NCBI GenBank assembly: GCA_036507955.1
Contig: DATCIH010000178.1
Coordinates: forward strand, 1-37,627
Reading direction: 5' to 3'
DNA: 37,627 nt
Origin: DATCIH01 sp036507955
GTDB lineage: Bacteria > Bacillota > Clostridia > Clostridiales > Clostridiaceae
Shown in pieces: positions 7,388 through 16,066 of the stretch. Every line of letters begins with the position of its first letter. The stretch's first letter is position 1. The notes beneath the pieces are model-generated. The model searched no databases, was not told the DNA's origin, and saw only the letters and a list, made by a program, of their open reading frames with translations. A program made the position numbers and the translations under genes.

Positions 7388-9796
7388 TTATAAAAGTACC
7401 TTAACTTGATGGGTTTTACCATCATTAAATATAGGAACTTTATTGCCTTCAAGCTTTTTTCCATCTACTATAAGTTCTTTAACTCCCTTACATACATGGT
7501 TTTCGTTTTTAACTTCTATATTATAAGTAGCGTTTCTATAATACTTTGTTGCTTTAAACCCATCCCAAAAGTCAGGAATACAAGGATTAATTATTATACC
7601 ATCATAGATTGGCAATATGCCTAGTATAAACTTAGTCGCAGCCTGATACATCCAAGAGGCAGTTCCTGAAAGCCAGCTGTTCCTTCCAAGTCCAAATTCA
7701 GGATGCTCATCTCCTAGTATATTTTGAGGATAAACATAGGGCTCAACTTCATATTCATCTATTATATCATTTTTGCAAACGGGATTAACCTGTGTATAAT
7801 ACTCATATGCCCTGTTCCCATTACCTAGGATTGTTTCCGCAATCATAACCCAAGGGTTACTATGTAGAAATATCCCACCGTTTTCTTTTGCCCCTGGTGG
7901 GTAGGTGGTTATTCCTCCCTTAGTATCATCAAAGCCATTATAACCAGGATAGCTAAGCTTTATACCCTTTGAAGTATTTAGAATCTTATTAACTGACTCT
8001 AAAGCACTTTTGCCTCTAGCTTCATCCGCAAATCCTGATATTACCGCCCAAGATTGTGAATTTAAATATATTTGTCCTGTTTCACATTTATGAGAGCCAA
8101 GTGGGGAACCATCGTAATCAAAATATCTGAGGAACCATTCTCCATCCCAACCAACTTTATTTACAGTCTCTTTCATTTCCTTATACCAAGCTTCATATAT
8201 ATTTCTCTGCTCTGCATCTCCTATAAACTCCATCAGCTCAATTAGTTCGCAAAGAGCCTTCCCATAAAGGTTTGCGTTAAAGAAAGATTCTGCACCGGTG
8301 GGAAGATTTACGCAATCATTCCAATCAGCAAAGCCAAGGTGAGGTATACCATGGGTTCCAGTATCACCTTTTGTAAAGGCAACAGATCTTTTAATATGCT
8401 CTAAAACTGTTCCCTTTTCTAAGGACATACCTTTTTCATCCTTGTCATAGAATGGAATCTCCTTATTTAGAAATGCAGCATTCCCTGTTTCTTTTATATA
8501 GGTACATACCGAAAGGACTATCCATAGATGGTCATCCCCGTAATACTTAGGTCTATCTGTTCTTTCTCCGGCATCTCCCTCACTTGCTATCATGGTACTT
8601 GGTATAAATTGATGCATAGCATTTCCTTTTATTTTCTGGGTACTTAAAAGCTTTTCTATTAACTCTCTTCCTTCTTCAGGAATATGTCCCATTATTCCCA
8701 TAACATCCTGGGAGCTATCTCTAAAGCCTATTCCCCTACCACCAAAACCAAGCTGATACAGGGATAAATCTCTTGACCAATTTTTAGTTATATAGCATTG
8801 CCTAGGATTGTGTATGTTCAATATGGAATTCATTAAGACATCTGGAGTTTCAACCTGTAGATTTGATAAATATCCATCCCAAAACTTTGACAGGTCCTCA
8901 AAGGCTTTATCTACTTTTTTTTCATCTCTAAATTTATTTATGGATTCCATTTCTTCTTCCAAATTATCGAACTGACCAAGCTGAGTTATAACCCTCTTGC
9001 TTTCATTTTTCTTAAGCTTACCTAAATGATGCATCAGCGCTGCTATATTATCTCCTCTATTGCTTTCATAGTTACTTAGTTCTTCTTCATTTAAACTTAA
9101 GGGTTTAGCCCAAGTCCCAAATTCATTTTCTCCTAAAAATTTCTTTCTGTCAGTTTCAAAGGAAGAAATAGGTTGATTTGATGTTAAATAGTTTGTTCTT
9201 TTCCCCTTATTCATAAATGCATATTGAGTCAATATTTTCTTTCCCTCTGCTTCCTCAATACATCTTGACTGCATGGTCTGGGGAACCCAATCAGCGTTTG
9301 TGAACTGTTTTAAAGCATCAAAATGCGTATACTCAACCACTGGTATTAAATCTACCTCAATTTCTGACTCGTTAAGATTTATTATTTTTATATCTCTAAT
9401 TAGTCTGGCTTCATTCTCAGGCACAAATACTTTTATTTCAGTTCTTATACCAAAAAATTCTGATATGTATTTTGAATAGCCAAGACCAACTCTACATTCA
9501 TAGAAATCATATTTTTCTAAAGTTGGTACAAAATAAGGAGAAAAAATCTTTACTTTTCCATCCTTCTTTACTCTTATGTAAGCTGTTTCTCCATTAAACT
9601 CATAATTAGGTAGTTGTGGTAGATACTTAACAATCCTGTTTAAGGCAGGATCCCCTTTGCAAATTAAAGAACCACCAGTTTGATCTACAAATCCACCAAA
9701 TTTTAGATTTCCAACATAGTTTATCCATTTAGTGGGTGTTTTAGGATTTGTGATAATGTATTCTCTTGTAGCATCATTAAAATATCCGTATTTCAT
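7388..9796 (-). CDS. GH94 beta-glycoside phosphorylase, specificity unresolved
   Basis: An 802-residue inverting phosphorylase paralogous to the cellobiose phosphorylase downstream. The fold elements occur in the same order, and the general acid is Asp494 in FADWNDC. It differs where specificity lies: the N-terminal region reads FVDQTGGSLICKGDPALNRI instead of the cellobiose-type SNTSGGYSFYKDARLRRI, and active-site loops near GGRGIGFRDSSQD and PPGAKENGGIF are altered. Candidates are laminaribiose, a longer beta-glucan, or another beta-glucosyl disaccharide. The start chosen is ATG 9796, before the conserved MKYGYF; AAGGAGGG lies at 9810-9817 (13 bases, rather long). An in-frame extension to 9877 would run through the operator and part of the -10 region and is rejected. 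First gene of the operon with lacI and cbp. Confidence 0.88.
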   Translation of the reverse strand: MKYGYFNDATREYIITNPKTPTKWINYVGNLKFGGFVDQTGGSLICKGDPALNRIVKYLPQLPNYEFNGETAYIRVKKDGKVKIFSPYFVPTLEKYDFYECRVGLGYSKYISEFFGIRTEIKVFVPENEARLIRDIKIINLNESEIEVDLIPVVEYTHFDALKQFTNADWVPQTMQSRCIEEAEGKKILTQYAFMNKGKRTNYLTSNQPISSFETDRKKFLGENEFGTWAKPLSLNEEELSNYESNRGDNIAALMHHLGKLKKNESKRVITQLGQFDNLEEEMESINKFRDEKKVDKAFEDLSKFWDGYLSNLQVETPDVLMNSILNIHNPRQCYITKNWSRDLSLYQLGFGGRGIGFRDSSQDVMGIMGHIPEEGRELIEKLLSTQKIKGNAMHQFIPSTMIASEGDAGERTDRPKYYGDDHLWIVLSVCTYIKETGNAAFLNKEIPFYDKDEKGMSLEKGTVLEHIKRSVAFTKGDTGTHGIPHLGFADWNDCVNLPTGAESFFNANLYGKALCELIELMEFIGDAEQRNIYEAWYKEMKETVNKVGWDGEWFLRYFDYDGSPLGSHKCETGQIYLNSQSWAVISGFADEARGKSALESVNKILNTSKGIKLSYPGYNGFDDTKGGITTYPPGAKENGGIFLHSNPWVMIAETILGNGNRAYEYYTQVNPVCKNDIIDEYEVEPYVYPQNILGDEHPEFGLGRNSWLSGTASWMYQAATKFILGILPIYDGIIINPCIPDFWDGFKATKYYRNATYNIEVKNENHVCKGVKELIVDGKKLEGNKVPIFNDGKTHQVKVLL

Positions 9797-9826
9797 CTTT
9801 ACTCGTATGCCCTCCTTAAAAATAAT

Positions 9827-9894
9827 ATGATGTAAGCTCGTTTGTAAACGCGTGTTTACAAAATAAGTATACATCATTTTTTTGCTTAAAACAA
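9827..9894 (-). promoter_or_regulatory. Promoter and palindromic operator of the phosphorylase operon
   Basis: On the minus strand a -35 TTGTTT (9894-9889), a 17-base spacer and a -10 TATACT (9871-9866) form a sigma-A type promoter. Beginning four bases after the -10 is a palindrome with arms TTTGTAAAC and GTTTACAAA around a central CG-rich tetramer (9841-9862), covering the expected transcription start. This is typical of a LacI-family repressor site. A second inverted repeat, ATGATGTA (9827-9834) and TACATCAT (9870-9877), is centred within half a base of the first. Confidence 0.8.
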
Positions 9895-9925
9895 TATGAA
9901 GAGACCCTTCTTGAGATTAACTCAT

Positions 9926-12184
9926 TTATTTACTTGTTGTTTTATCTCCGTTATTCAAATTTTTTCTGTAACCCGTGGGAGTTGTCCCATAGTTTCTTTT
10001 AAATAGAGTATGAAAATAACTTCTGTTTGAAAAACCTACCCGATCAACTATTTCATTTATTGATATAGTTGTATTGTCTAAAAGCTCAATGGCTTTTTCC
10101 ATTCTCATATCATTTATATAATCTGACACTGACTTTAACACATTCTTCTTAAATAATCTTCCTAAATAAACTGGAGACATATTAACCATCCCTGCTATAT
10201 TATCAAGACATAAATTCCCATCCATAAAGTTGCTACTTATTATTCCAATAATAATATCAATTAATTCATCATGCTTAAATATCTTTTTTTGTTCTAACAT
10301 ATTTGATAATTCATCAAACATATTGAAAAAATGATTTCTATACTCAGCTAAGGTTTCTAACTCTTTAAATCTTCCAATGAACTCGCTAAAACTATAATCT
10401 ATCTTAATTTTTTTAGCTTTTTCTATGGTTTCTATTACTGAACTTATTGAAAAAGCTAGTCTTAGCATAGTAGAATTAAAATTAGAATAATGGTAGTGGG
10501 TTAACCCCTCACATACTATAATATCATATATCCTCTTTTCTTCTACCGTTTTTCCCATCAAGAAGGAATCTATCAACGATTTCTCATAGTCGATAGGATA
10601 AACATATTTTAATTTAATATCTAACTTACATAAAAATATGATACTTTTATGTCCGAAAAAAGTTCTATAATTTGATATATCTAAGCTTTCCATATATAAT
10701 TTGGATATATCTGAAACATTATAGCCCTCTGGCCCAAAAGCACAAGAAACTGATATATTTAAAAGCTTTTCCACATTGTTTTGAATTTCCTTAAGGATTG
10801 TATCAATCTGAGATAATTTAGAATCATCTAAGACTTCTTCATTGAAGAATAAAATCACATGGTCCCTTCCTATATCTAAGGTTTCAATTGAATAAAGCCC
10901 TTCAAATAGCTCAGTGGCAATATTCATTATTCCAAATTTTAATAGACTTCTGTCTTCGTTGTTAAATTTAAAGCAAAAATCAGAGAAATTATCTATCTTT
11001 AGTAGAGTCATACATATGTTTTGTCCGCTTAATATTTTAATATTATAATCTACGATATTTCTGTTATACACATTTAAATCAAAGGAATTTTCATTTAAGA
11101 TTAAAGCTCTCAAGAATTCATCCTTTAAAGGTTTAACGGCTTTACTTTTTTCATCAGATAAATTTTTTAGTTTAATTATCACATCATCGATTGGTTTATA
11201 AACTTTTTTAGATAATATATATGAAGCAAAAAGTCCAAAGCATAATATTATTAAACATATTATTAGAGTATTATTTCGAATATAGCTTAGCTTCTTATTT
11301 ATTATACTGTAGGGCGTAACCCTTATAAATTTCCAGTCTAAACCCTGGGTACTTACATATGTAATTAGAGACTTTTTTCCGTTAAAATCATCTATAAAAT
11401 ATCCAAGGGGATTCTTTGAATTCATAATATGTTTAAAATAGCTAGTATTAGAAACATAGGATAAATTTTCTGTATCATTTGCACTGCTTACAATTTGTCC
11501 CTTATCACTTAATACATAAATAGAATTTCCCTTATTACTGTTTAAGGAATTAATAACCTGCCTAACCCATAGTTCTGAAACGTTCACTATTATAGCATTA
11601 TCAATTTCCGAGGAGCTTGAATCTTTCAAAATAAAGGTGAATACATTTGTGTATTGCCGATAGTCCCCGCTGGAATTGCTTACCATAACTTTTCTTGCAT
11701 ATGGTTTTGATATATCTATTTCCTTGTAATTTTTTAATATGTTCATTATATCCTGATCAACAAACTCAGAGCTCTTTTTCATATTATTATTAGTCAATGT
11801 AGAATAAAAGGTATCTGTTCTAGCATTATATACATAGATTGAATCTACAAAGGGCATAGTATAGTTATAATTTTTAAGCATCCTTATGGCTTTATCAATA
11901 TCAATTTGTTGAACATCGGTATAATATCTTAGCAAAGAAACATTTTCATCACTACTTAATTGACTAAGTAAGGATTTAGCTGAGGAAACCATAAAATTAG
12001 TGCTGTAGCTTACCTCGGAGACACTATCCTTTGAGGATGAATAAATATCTGAAATTTGTATCTTAATAAAGGAATAATATAGAGCTATGGAAACCGCTGC
12101 AATAACTATAACTATTTCTAATGTTATGTATCGTAATATTTTTGAATATATATCAGGAGTTCTATAATTCTTTATAATTTTCAA
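9926..12184 (-). CDS. Membrane-anchored AraC-family sensor-regulator (CACHE sensor + AraC HTH)
   Basis: About 752 residues. A transmembrane helix at ~20-42, an extracellular region of ~260 residues resembling a double-CACHE sensor, a second helix at ~305-325 (IICLIILCFGLFASYIL), a long cytoplasmic linker, and a C-terminal AraC-type double helix-turn-helix (~655-745: LCLDNIAGMVNMSPVYLGRLF, then INEIVDRVGFSNRSYFHTLFKR). This YesS-like architecture is commonly encoded next to LplABC-type sugar transporters, which it activates on sensing extracellular sugar. Here it is divergent from that transporter. Start: the TTG at 12184 is six bases after AAGGGGTG; a GTG at 12193 overlaps the ribosome site. 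It lies 129 bases upstream of the phosphorylase operon on the same strand. Targets are inferred. Confidence 0.88.
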   Translation of the reverse strand: MKIIKNYRTPDIYSKILRYITLEIVIVIAAVSIALYYSFIKIQISDIYSSSKDSVSEVSYSTNFMVSSAKSLLSQLSSDENVSLLRYYTDVQQIDIDKAIRMLKNYNYTMPFVDSIYVYNARTDTFYSTLTNNNMKKSSEFVDQDIMNILKNYKEIDISKPYARKVMVSNSSGDYRQYTNVFTFILKDSSSSEIDNAIIVNVSELWVRQVINSLNSNKGNSIYVLSDKGQIVSSANDTENLSYVSNTSYFKHIMNSKNPLGYFIDDFNGKKSLITYVSTQGLDWKFIRVTPYSIINKKLSYIRNNTLIICLIILCFGLFASYILSKKVYKPIDDVIIKLKNLSDEKSKAVKPLKDEFLRALILNENSFDLNVYNRNIVDYNIKILSGQNICMTLLKIDNFSDFCFKFNNEDRSLLKFGIMNIATELFEGLYSIETLDIGRDHVILFFNEEVLDDSKLSQIDTILKEIQNNVEKLLNISVSCAFGPEGYNVSDISKLYMESLDISNYRTFFGHKSIIFLCKLDIKLKYVYPIDYEKSLIDSFLMGKTVEEKRIYDIIVCEGLTHYHYSNFNSTMLRLAFSISSVIETIEKAKKIKIDYSFSEFIGRFKELETLAEYRNHFFNMFDELSNMLEQKKIFKHDELIDIIIGIISSNFMDGNLCLDNIAGMVNMSPVYLGRLFKKNVLKSVSDYINDMRMEKAIELLDNTTISINEIVDRVGFSNRSYFHTLFKRNYGTTPTGYRKNLNNGDKTTSK

Positions 12185-12366
12185 GGAAAGCACCCCTTAC
12201 ATTCTTTTAAAATTATTTTATAGTACAATTATAATTTATTATAGGCCTAAACTCAATAAATGTTTCAAATTAATTCAAATGTATATATTTACAACAACTA
12301 TTTGTATAAAAATCAAACACTTCTATTGTATTTGTTATTTACTTTTTATAAAAACATCAATAGAAT

Positions 12367-12407
12367 GTTAATATAGTTAACTTGATCTAACAAAACTTAA
12401 TGGTTAG
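12367..12407 (+). promoter_or_regulatory. Inverted repeats upstream of the ABC transporter (candidate activator sites)
   Basis: GTTAA-5-TTAAC (12367-12381) and CTAAC-11-GTTAG (12387-12407) lie within the 250-base divergent spacer, 31-70 bases before the transporter start. They are short, so they could be chance in AT-rich DNA. They fit the position where an AraC-type activator would bind. No clean -35/-10 pair was found. Confidence 0.3.
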
Positions 12408-12437
12408 TTTGAGACTAAAAAAATATAGGAAAGAGTG

Positions 12438-13421
12438 ATGTGGATGGTAGTTAATTACGTACCAAGGGTCAAAAAGCCTGTGAATAAGTTCTCTGCTCTT
12501 ATAAGAGATATTGTTCAACATAAAGCATTATATATAATGCTACTTCCCGGTTTAGCTTTGATTCTCCTTTTAAGCTATCTACCTATGCTGGGAGCTTTGG
12601 TTGCTTTCAAGGATTTTAAGTATTTAGGTAATAACTTTTTTGAGAACTTTATGTTAAGTAAGTGGGTGGGATTTACTAATTTTGAATTTTTCTTAAAAGG
12701 ACCAGATACTTGGTTAATTACAAGAAATACTATTGGCTATAATTTAGCTTTCATTATTTTAGGAAACATTATAGCTATAACATTTTCTTTAGGTCTTAAT
12801 GAACTATTGAATAAAAAAGTTGGTAGATTTTATCAGAGTGCAATGCTACTTCCATATTTTTTATCATGGATAGTAATGAGTTATTTATTTTATGGTTTCT
12901 TAAGTGTGGACAGAGGTATATTAAATGTACAAATCTTACAGCCTTTAGGTATTAAGACGATTTCTTGGTATTCGGATACGACTTGGTGGCCTTTAATCTT
13001 AATTGCAGCAAACGTGTTAAAATATGCTGGTTATAATAGTATTATTTATTTAGCTACCTTAACGGGTATAGATGAAGAGCTTTATGAAGCAGCAATTTTA
13101 GATGGAGCTACAAAATGGCAACAGATTGTTAATATTACTCTTCCTTTATTATCAAACGTTATTATTATATTGCTATTATTCTCGGTGGGTAGAATATTTG
13201 TTGCAGATTTGGGTCTATTCTATTATGTACCTATGCTATCAGGACCACTATTTCCGGTTACACAAGTTTTAGATACTTATGTATATAGAGCTCTTATGAA
13301 TAGTGGAGACATAGGGATGTCCTCTGCTGCAGGTTTATATCAATCTATGATTGGGTTTATTCTGGTCTTACTGGCTAATTTTGCAGTCAGAAAAATTGAT
13401 CCAGATAAAGCCTTATTTTAA
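12438..13421 (+). CDS. ABC sugar transporter permease, LplB type
   Basis: About 327 residues with six predicted transmembrane helices. The binding-protein-dependent inner-membrane signature ELYEAAILDGATKWQQIVNITLPLL (EAA...G loop, contacts the ATPase) sits near residue 215. It is a member of the CUT1/LplB-YteP group that imports oligosaccharides. GTG 12435, ATG 12438 and ATG 12444 are all possible starts; AGGAAAG at 12427-12433 best supports one of the two ATGs, and 12438 is used here. It is first in an operon with the next permease (gap 12 bases) and the lipoprotein. No ATPase is encoded here, as usual for this family, which shares an MsmX-like ATPase from elsewhere. Confidence 0.9.
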   Translation: MWMVVNYVPRVKKPVNKFSALIRDIVQHKALYIMLLPGLALILLLSYLPMLGALVAFKDFKYLGNNFFENFMLSKWVGFTNFEFFLKGPDTWLITRNTIGYNLAFIILGNIIAITFSLGLNELLNKKVGRFYQSAMLLPYFLSWIVMSYLFYGFLSVDRGILNVQILQPLGIKTISWYSDTTWWPLILIAANVLKYAGYNSIIYLATLTGIDEELYEAAILDGATKWQQIVNITLPLLSNVIIILLLFSVGRIFVADLGLFYYVPMLSGPLFPVTQVLDTYVYRALMNSGDIGMSSAAGLYQSMIGFILVLLANFAVRKIDPDKALF

Positions 13422-13433
13422 GGAAGTGATAGT

Positions 13434-14342
13434 ATGAAAGAATTTAATGCTAACTCAATAACAAAAAAATCAAATTTTATATTAAATATCATATTTATGA
13501 TATATACATTGTTCTGCTTGGTTCCACTAATATTGGCATTGATCGTTTCTTTTACAGATGAGAACATAATAAACACTTATGGATATAGTTTTTTTCCAAG
13601 AAAATTAAGCTTTGCTTCTTACCAGTATGTTTTGTTGAATGGAAGAGCTATAATCAATGCTTATGGAATAACAATATTCAATACAGTAGTTGGAACCTTT
13701 TTAAGTTTAATAGTAATTGCTCTATTTGCTTATCCTATATCTAGGAAAGAATTTAAGTATAGGTACTTCTTCACTTTTTTAGTATTCTTCACCATGTTAT
13801 TTAGTGGTGGTATGGTTCCCTGGTATTTAGTATGTACTCAGGTCCTTCATTTAAAGGATACTATTTGGGCAATGATTATCCCTTATCTAATGAATGGTTG
13901 GTATGTTATTATAATGAGAACTTTCTTCGCCACAACAATACCAGATTCTATTGTAGAAGCTGCAAAAATAGATGGTGCTGGAGATTTTAAAACCTTCATG
14001 GTTATAGTTCTTCCACTAGCAAAACCTGTACTAGCTACAGTAGGCTTATTTATTACCTTAACTTACTGGAATGATTTCTGGTTACCAATGATGTTAATAA
14101 ATAAAGATGGTCTTTTAAGTCTACAATACACCATGGTAAAGATACAGACCAATATAGCGTATCTAACTCAAATTAATTCCGCTGCTGGTGGTGGTAATGT
14201 AGCTGGTGTAATAGCCGCAATACCAACAGAAACAGTTCGTATGGCTATGGCTGTTATGGCTATAGGTCCTATAGTAATAGCATACCCTTTCTTCCAAAAG
14301 TACTTTGTTAAGGGGTTAACTATAGGAGCAGTTAAAGGCTAA
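13434..14342 (+). CDS. ABC sugar transporter permease, LplC type
   Basis: A 302-residue partner permease with six predicted helices. The EAA loop SIVEAAKIDGAGDFKTFMVIVLPLAKP is near residue 180, and the C-terminus ends FFQKYFVKGLTIGAVKG, typical of the LplC/YtcP family. The ATG at 13434 follows AAGGAAGTGATAGT. It pairs with the upstream permease to form the membrane channel. A small hairpin (AACCAG/CTGGTT, 14343-14359) follows in the 49-base gap before the lipoprotein gene; it may mark an mRNA processing or stability point that lets the binding protein be made in excess. Confidence 0.92.
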   Translation: MKEFNANSITKKSNFILNIIFMIYTLFCLVPLILALIVSFTDENIINTYGYSFFPRKLSFASYQYVLLNGRAIINAYGITIFNTVVGTFLSLIVIALFAYPISRKEFKYRYFFTFLVFFTMLFSGGMVPWYLVCTQVLHLKDTIWAMIIPYLMNGWYVIIMRTFFATTIPDSIVEAAKIDGAGDFKTFMVIVLPLAKPVLATVGLFITLTYWNDFWLPMMLINKDGLLSLQYTMVKIQTNIAYLTQINSAAGGGNVAGVIAAIPTETVRMAMAVMAIGPIVIAYPFFQKYFVKGLTIGAVKG

Positions 14343-14391
14343 AACCAGATTTACTGGTTAGCATATATATAATATTTAAGGAGGATAATAC

Positions 14392-15888
14392 ATGAGAAAA
14401 CTCAACAAAAAACTAGCTTTAATCGTAGCTGCAGTGTTGACTACAACAACATTTCTTGCAGGCTGCAAAACTACACCAAAACCTGTTGCCGCAGTGGCAA
14501 AGACACCTTATCAGTTAGACTGGTTCTATATCGGTAACGGTCCACAAGCTGATAGCGCAAAGGTGGATGCTGCAGCAACTCTTCTACTAAAAGACATTAA
14601 TGTTCAGCTAGTAACGCATTGCTATGATTGGGGTACTTATCAAGCAAAAATGACCACCGCTCTTGCTACTGGCGAAAAAGTTGACTTATTAATGACTGCA
14701 CAAGGTTGGGGTTCCTTGATTGTTGATGATGTTAGAAAGCAAGCACTTGTTGATATCACTACTCTAGCTCCTAAGTATGCACCACACGCAGTTGCTACTT
14801 TAAAGGGTGGTTTCTGGGAATACAGCCAAGTTAGTGGTAAGAATTATTCTATACCAGTTAACAAAGAAAAAGCTACCCAGATGGGATTCAATTTTAATCA
14901 AGCTTATGTTACTAAGTACAAATTAGAAGATCTAACTAAGAATGTAAAATCTATAGAAGATATTACACCTATGCTTAAGACCATAAAGGATGCAGAGCCA
15001 ACAATATTCCCAGTTGAACCTAATACAGGTATTATTGGCTTTACAACAATGGATGATAGTGCACAAGCAAGTAATATGGTTGTACTTCCACATGATTCAA
15101 CTGATGGAAAATATGTATCTGCTCCATCTAATCCTAATTTTGCAAAGATAGCTGATGTAACAAGAGCTTGGTATACTGCCGGTTACATCTCTAAAGATGC
15201 TGCTACTGTTACAGATGTTACACCATTTAGAAAAGCTGGCAAAAACTTTGTAGCTTTTGACTCAATGAAACCAGGTAAAGATGTAGAAGTTTCTACTGCT
15301 ACAGGAACTACTTGGAAAGAGACTGTAATTGGAACTCCATTCCTACGTACTAGTGATACAATGGGATGTATGATGTCTATTCCTAAATCAGCTAAAGATC
15401 CTAACAGAGTTTTAGAGTTCGTAGATAAAATGTACTCTGATGTTAAGTTAATAAACTTAATCGACTATGGTATAGAAGGAACTCATTATGTTGTAAAGAG
15501 CCCAGGAATAATTGACTTTGCACCTGCTACTGATGGCGGAAAGAAATCAGGTTATAACCCAGGAACTCCATGGATGTTCGGAGATCAATTTAAATCCTAT
15601 TTATTCTCAAATGAAGATCCACAAAAATGGGCTGCTTTCAAAGCCTTTAATGATGCTGCTAAGCCAGTTAAAGATGCAGGTTTCGTTTACACTGATGATA
15701 ATGTAAAGAATGAAGAAGCTGCATGCGTTAACGTATCAAAAGAATTTGGCCCAAGTATTCAAGTTGGAGCTATTGATCCAAAAGTCAATATTCCAAAATA
15801 TATCGCTAAGTTAGATGCTGCTGGAATGCAGAAGATTCTTGCTGATATAAATACACAATATGCTACTTGGCTTAAGACTCAAAAATAA
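14392..15888 (+). CDS. Extracellular sugar-binding lipoprotein, copy 1
   Basis: A 498-residue solute-binding lipoprotein of the LplABC-type transporter. Residues 1-24 are a lipoprotein signal (RKLNKK, hydrophobic core, lipobox LAGC) with lipidated Cys25. The mature part is a large two-lobe binding protein; signatures include LDWFYIGNGPQAD at its start and YKLED. The start has AAGGAGGAT seven bases before ATG 14392. It ends at a strong terminator. A second, closely similar gene follows. By eye the two proteins are about three-quarters identical, with long identical runs in the C-terminal half (e.g. LINLIDYGIEGTHYVVKSPG). The sugar bound is not known; genetic context suggests beta-glucosides. 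Confidence 0.9.
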   Translation: MRKLNKKLALIVAAVLTTTTFLAGCKTTPKPVAAVAKTPYQLDWFYIGNGPQADSAKVDAAATLLLKDINVQLVTHCYDWGTYQAKMTTALATGEKVDLLMTAQGWGSLIVDDVRKQALVDITTLAPKYAPHAVATLKGGFWEYSQVSGKNYSIPVNKEKATQMGFNFNQAYVTKYKLEDLTKNVKSIEDITPMLKTIKDAEPTIFPVEPNTGIIGFTTMDDSAQASNMVVLPHDSTDGKYVSAPSNPNFAKIADVTRAWYTAGYISKDAATVTDVTPFRKAGKNFVAFDSMKPGKDVEVSTATGTTWKETVIGTPFLRTSDTMGCMMSIPKSAKDPNRVLEFVDKMYSDVKLINLIDYGIEGTHYVVKSPGIIDFAPATDGGKKSGYNPGTPWMFGDQFKSYLFSNEDPQKWAAFKAFNDAAKPVKDAGFVYTDDNVKNEEAACVNVSKEFGPSIQVGAIDPKVNIPKYIAKLDAAGMQKILADINTQYATWLKTQK

Positions 15889-15897
15889 GCTAAATAA

Positions 15898-15948
15898 TTT
15901 TCTAAAAAAAAAACACCCTAAAACTAAGGGGGTTTTTTTTTTTAGAAA
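15898..15948 (+). terminator. Terminator between the two binding-protein genes
   Basis: A 20-base stem: TTTTCTAAAAAAAAAACACCC (shown to 20 bases) at 15898-15918 pairs with GGG-T10-AGAAAA at 15928-15947. It begins ten bases after the stop of copy 1, and the T run is inside the 3' arm. The arms are nearly symmetric, so it could act in both directions. Confidence 0.8.
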
Positions 15949-15981
15949 AATGTTGTAACCCATTTCAATAAATTTTTCTAA

Positions 15982-16021
15982 ACATCTATCATTTCCTATT
16001 TACTTATGATATGATAGATGT
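15982..16021 (+). promoter_or_regulatory. Inverted repeat in the leader of binding-protein copy 2
   Basis: Perfect 11-base arms ACATCTATCAT (15982-15992) and ATGATAGATGT (16011-16021) with an 18-base spacer, 46 bases before the start of copy 2. A TATGAT -10-like box lies at 16005-16010, inside the spacer, so the repeat may be an operator over a promoter private to copy 2. Alternatively it is a 5' stabilising hairpin. Confidence 0.5.
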
Positions 16022-16066
16022 ACGTACAAGATACAAAATAAATTATTTTTGAGGAGGATACTAAAA

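Noticed and set aside
9841..9862. Catabolite responsive element (CcpA cre site)
   Set aside because: The arms look cre-like but the total is 22 bases with a wide centre; the cre core is 14 bases. A local LacI-type operator fits better, although CcpA binding is not excluded.
9797..9877. N-terminal extension of the second GH94 gene to 9877
   Set aside because: It would translate the ribosome site, the operator and part of the -10 region; relatives start at MKYGYF.
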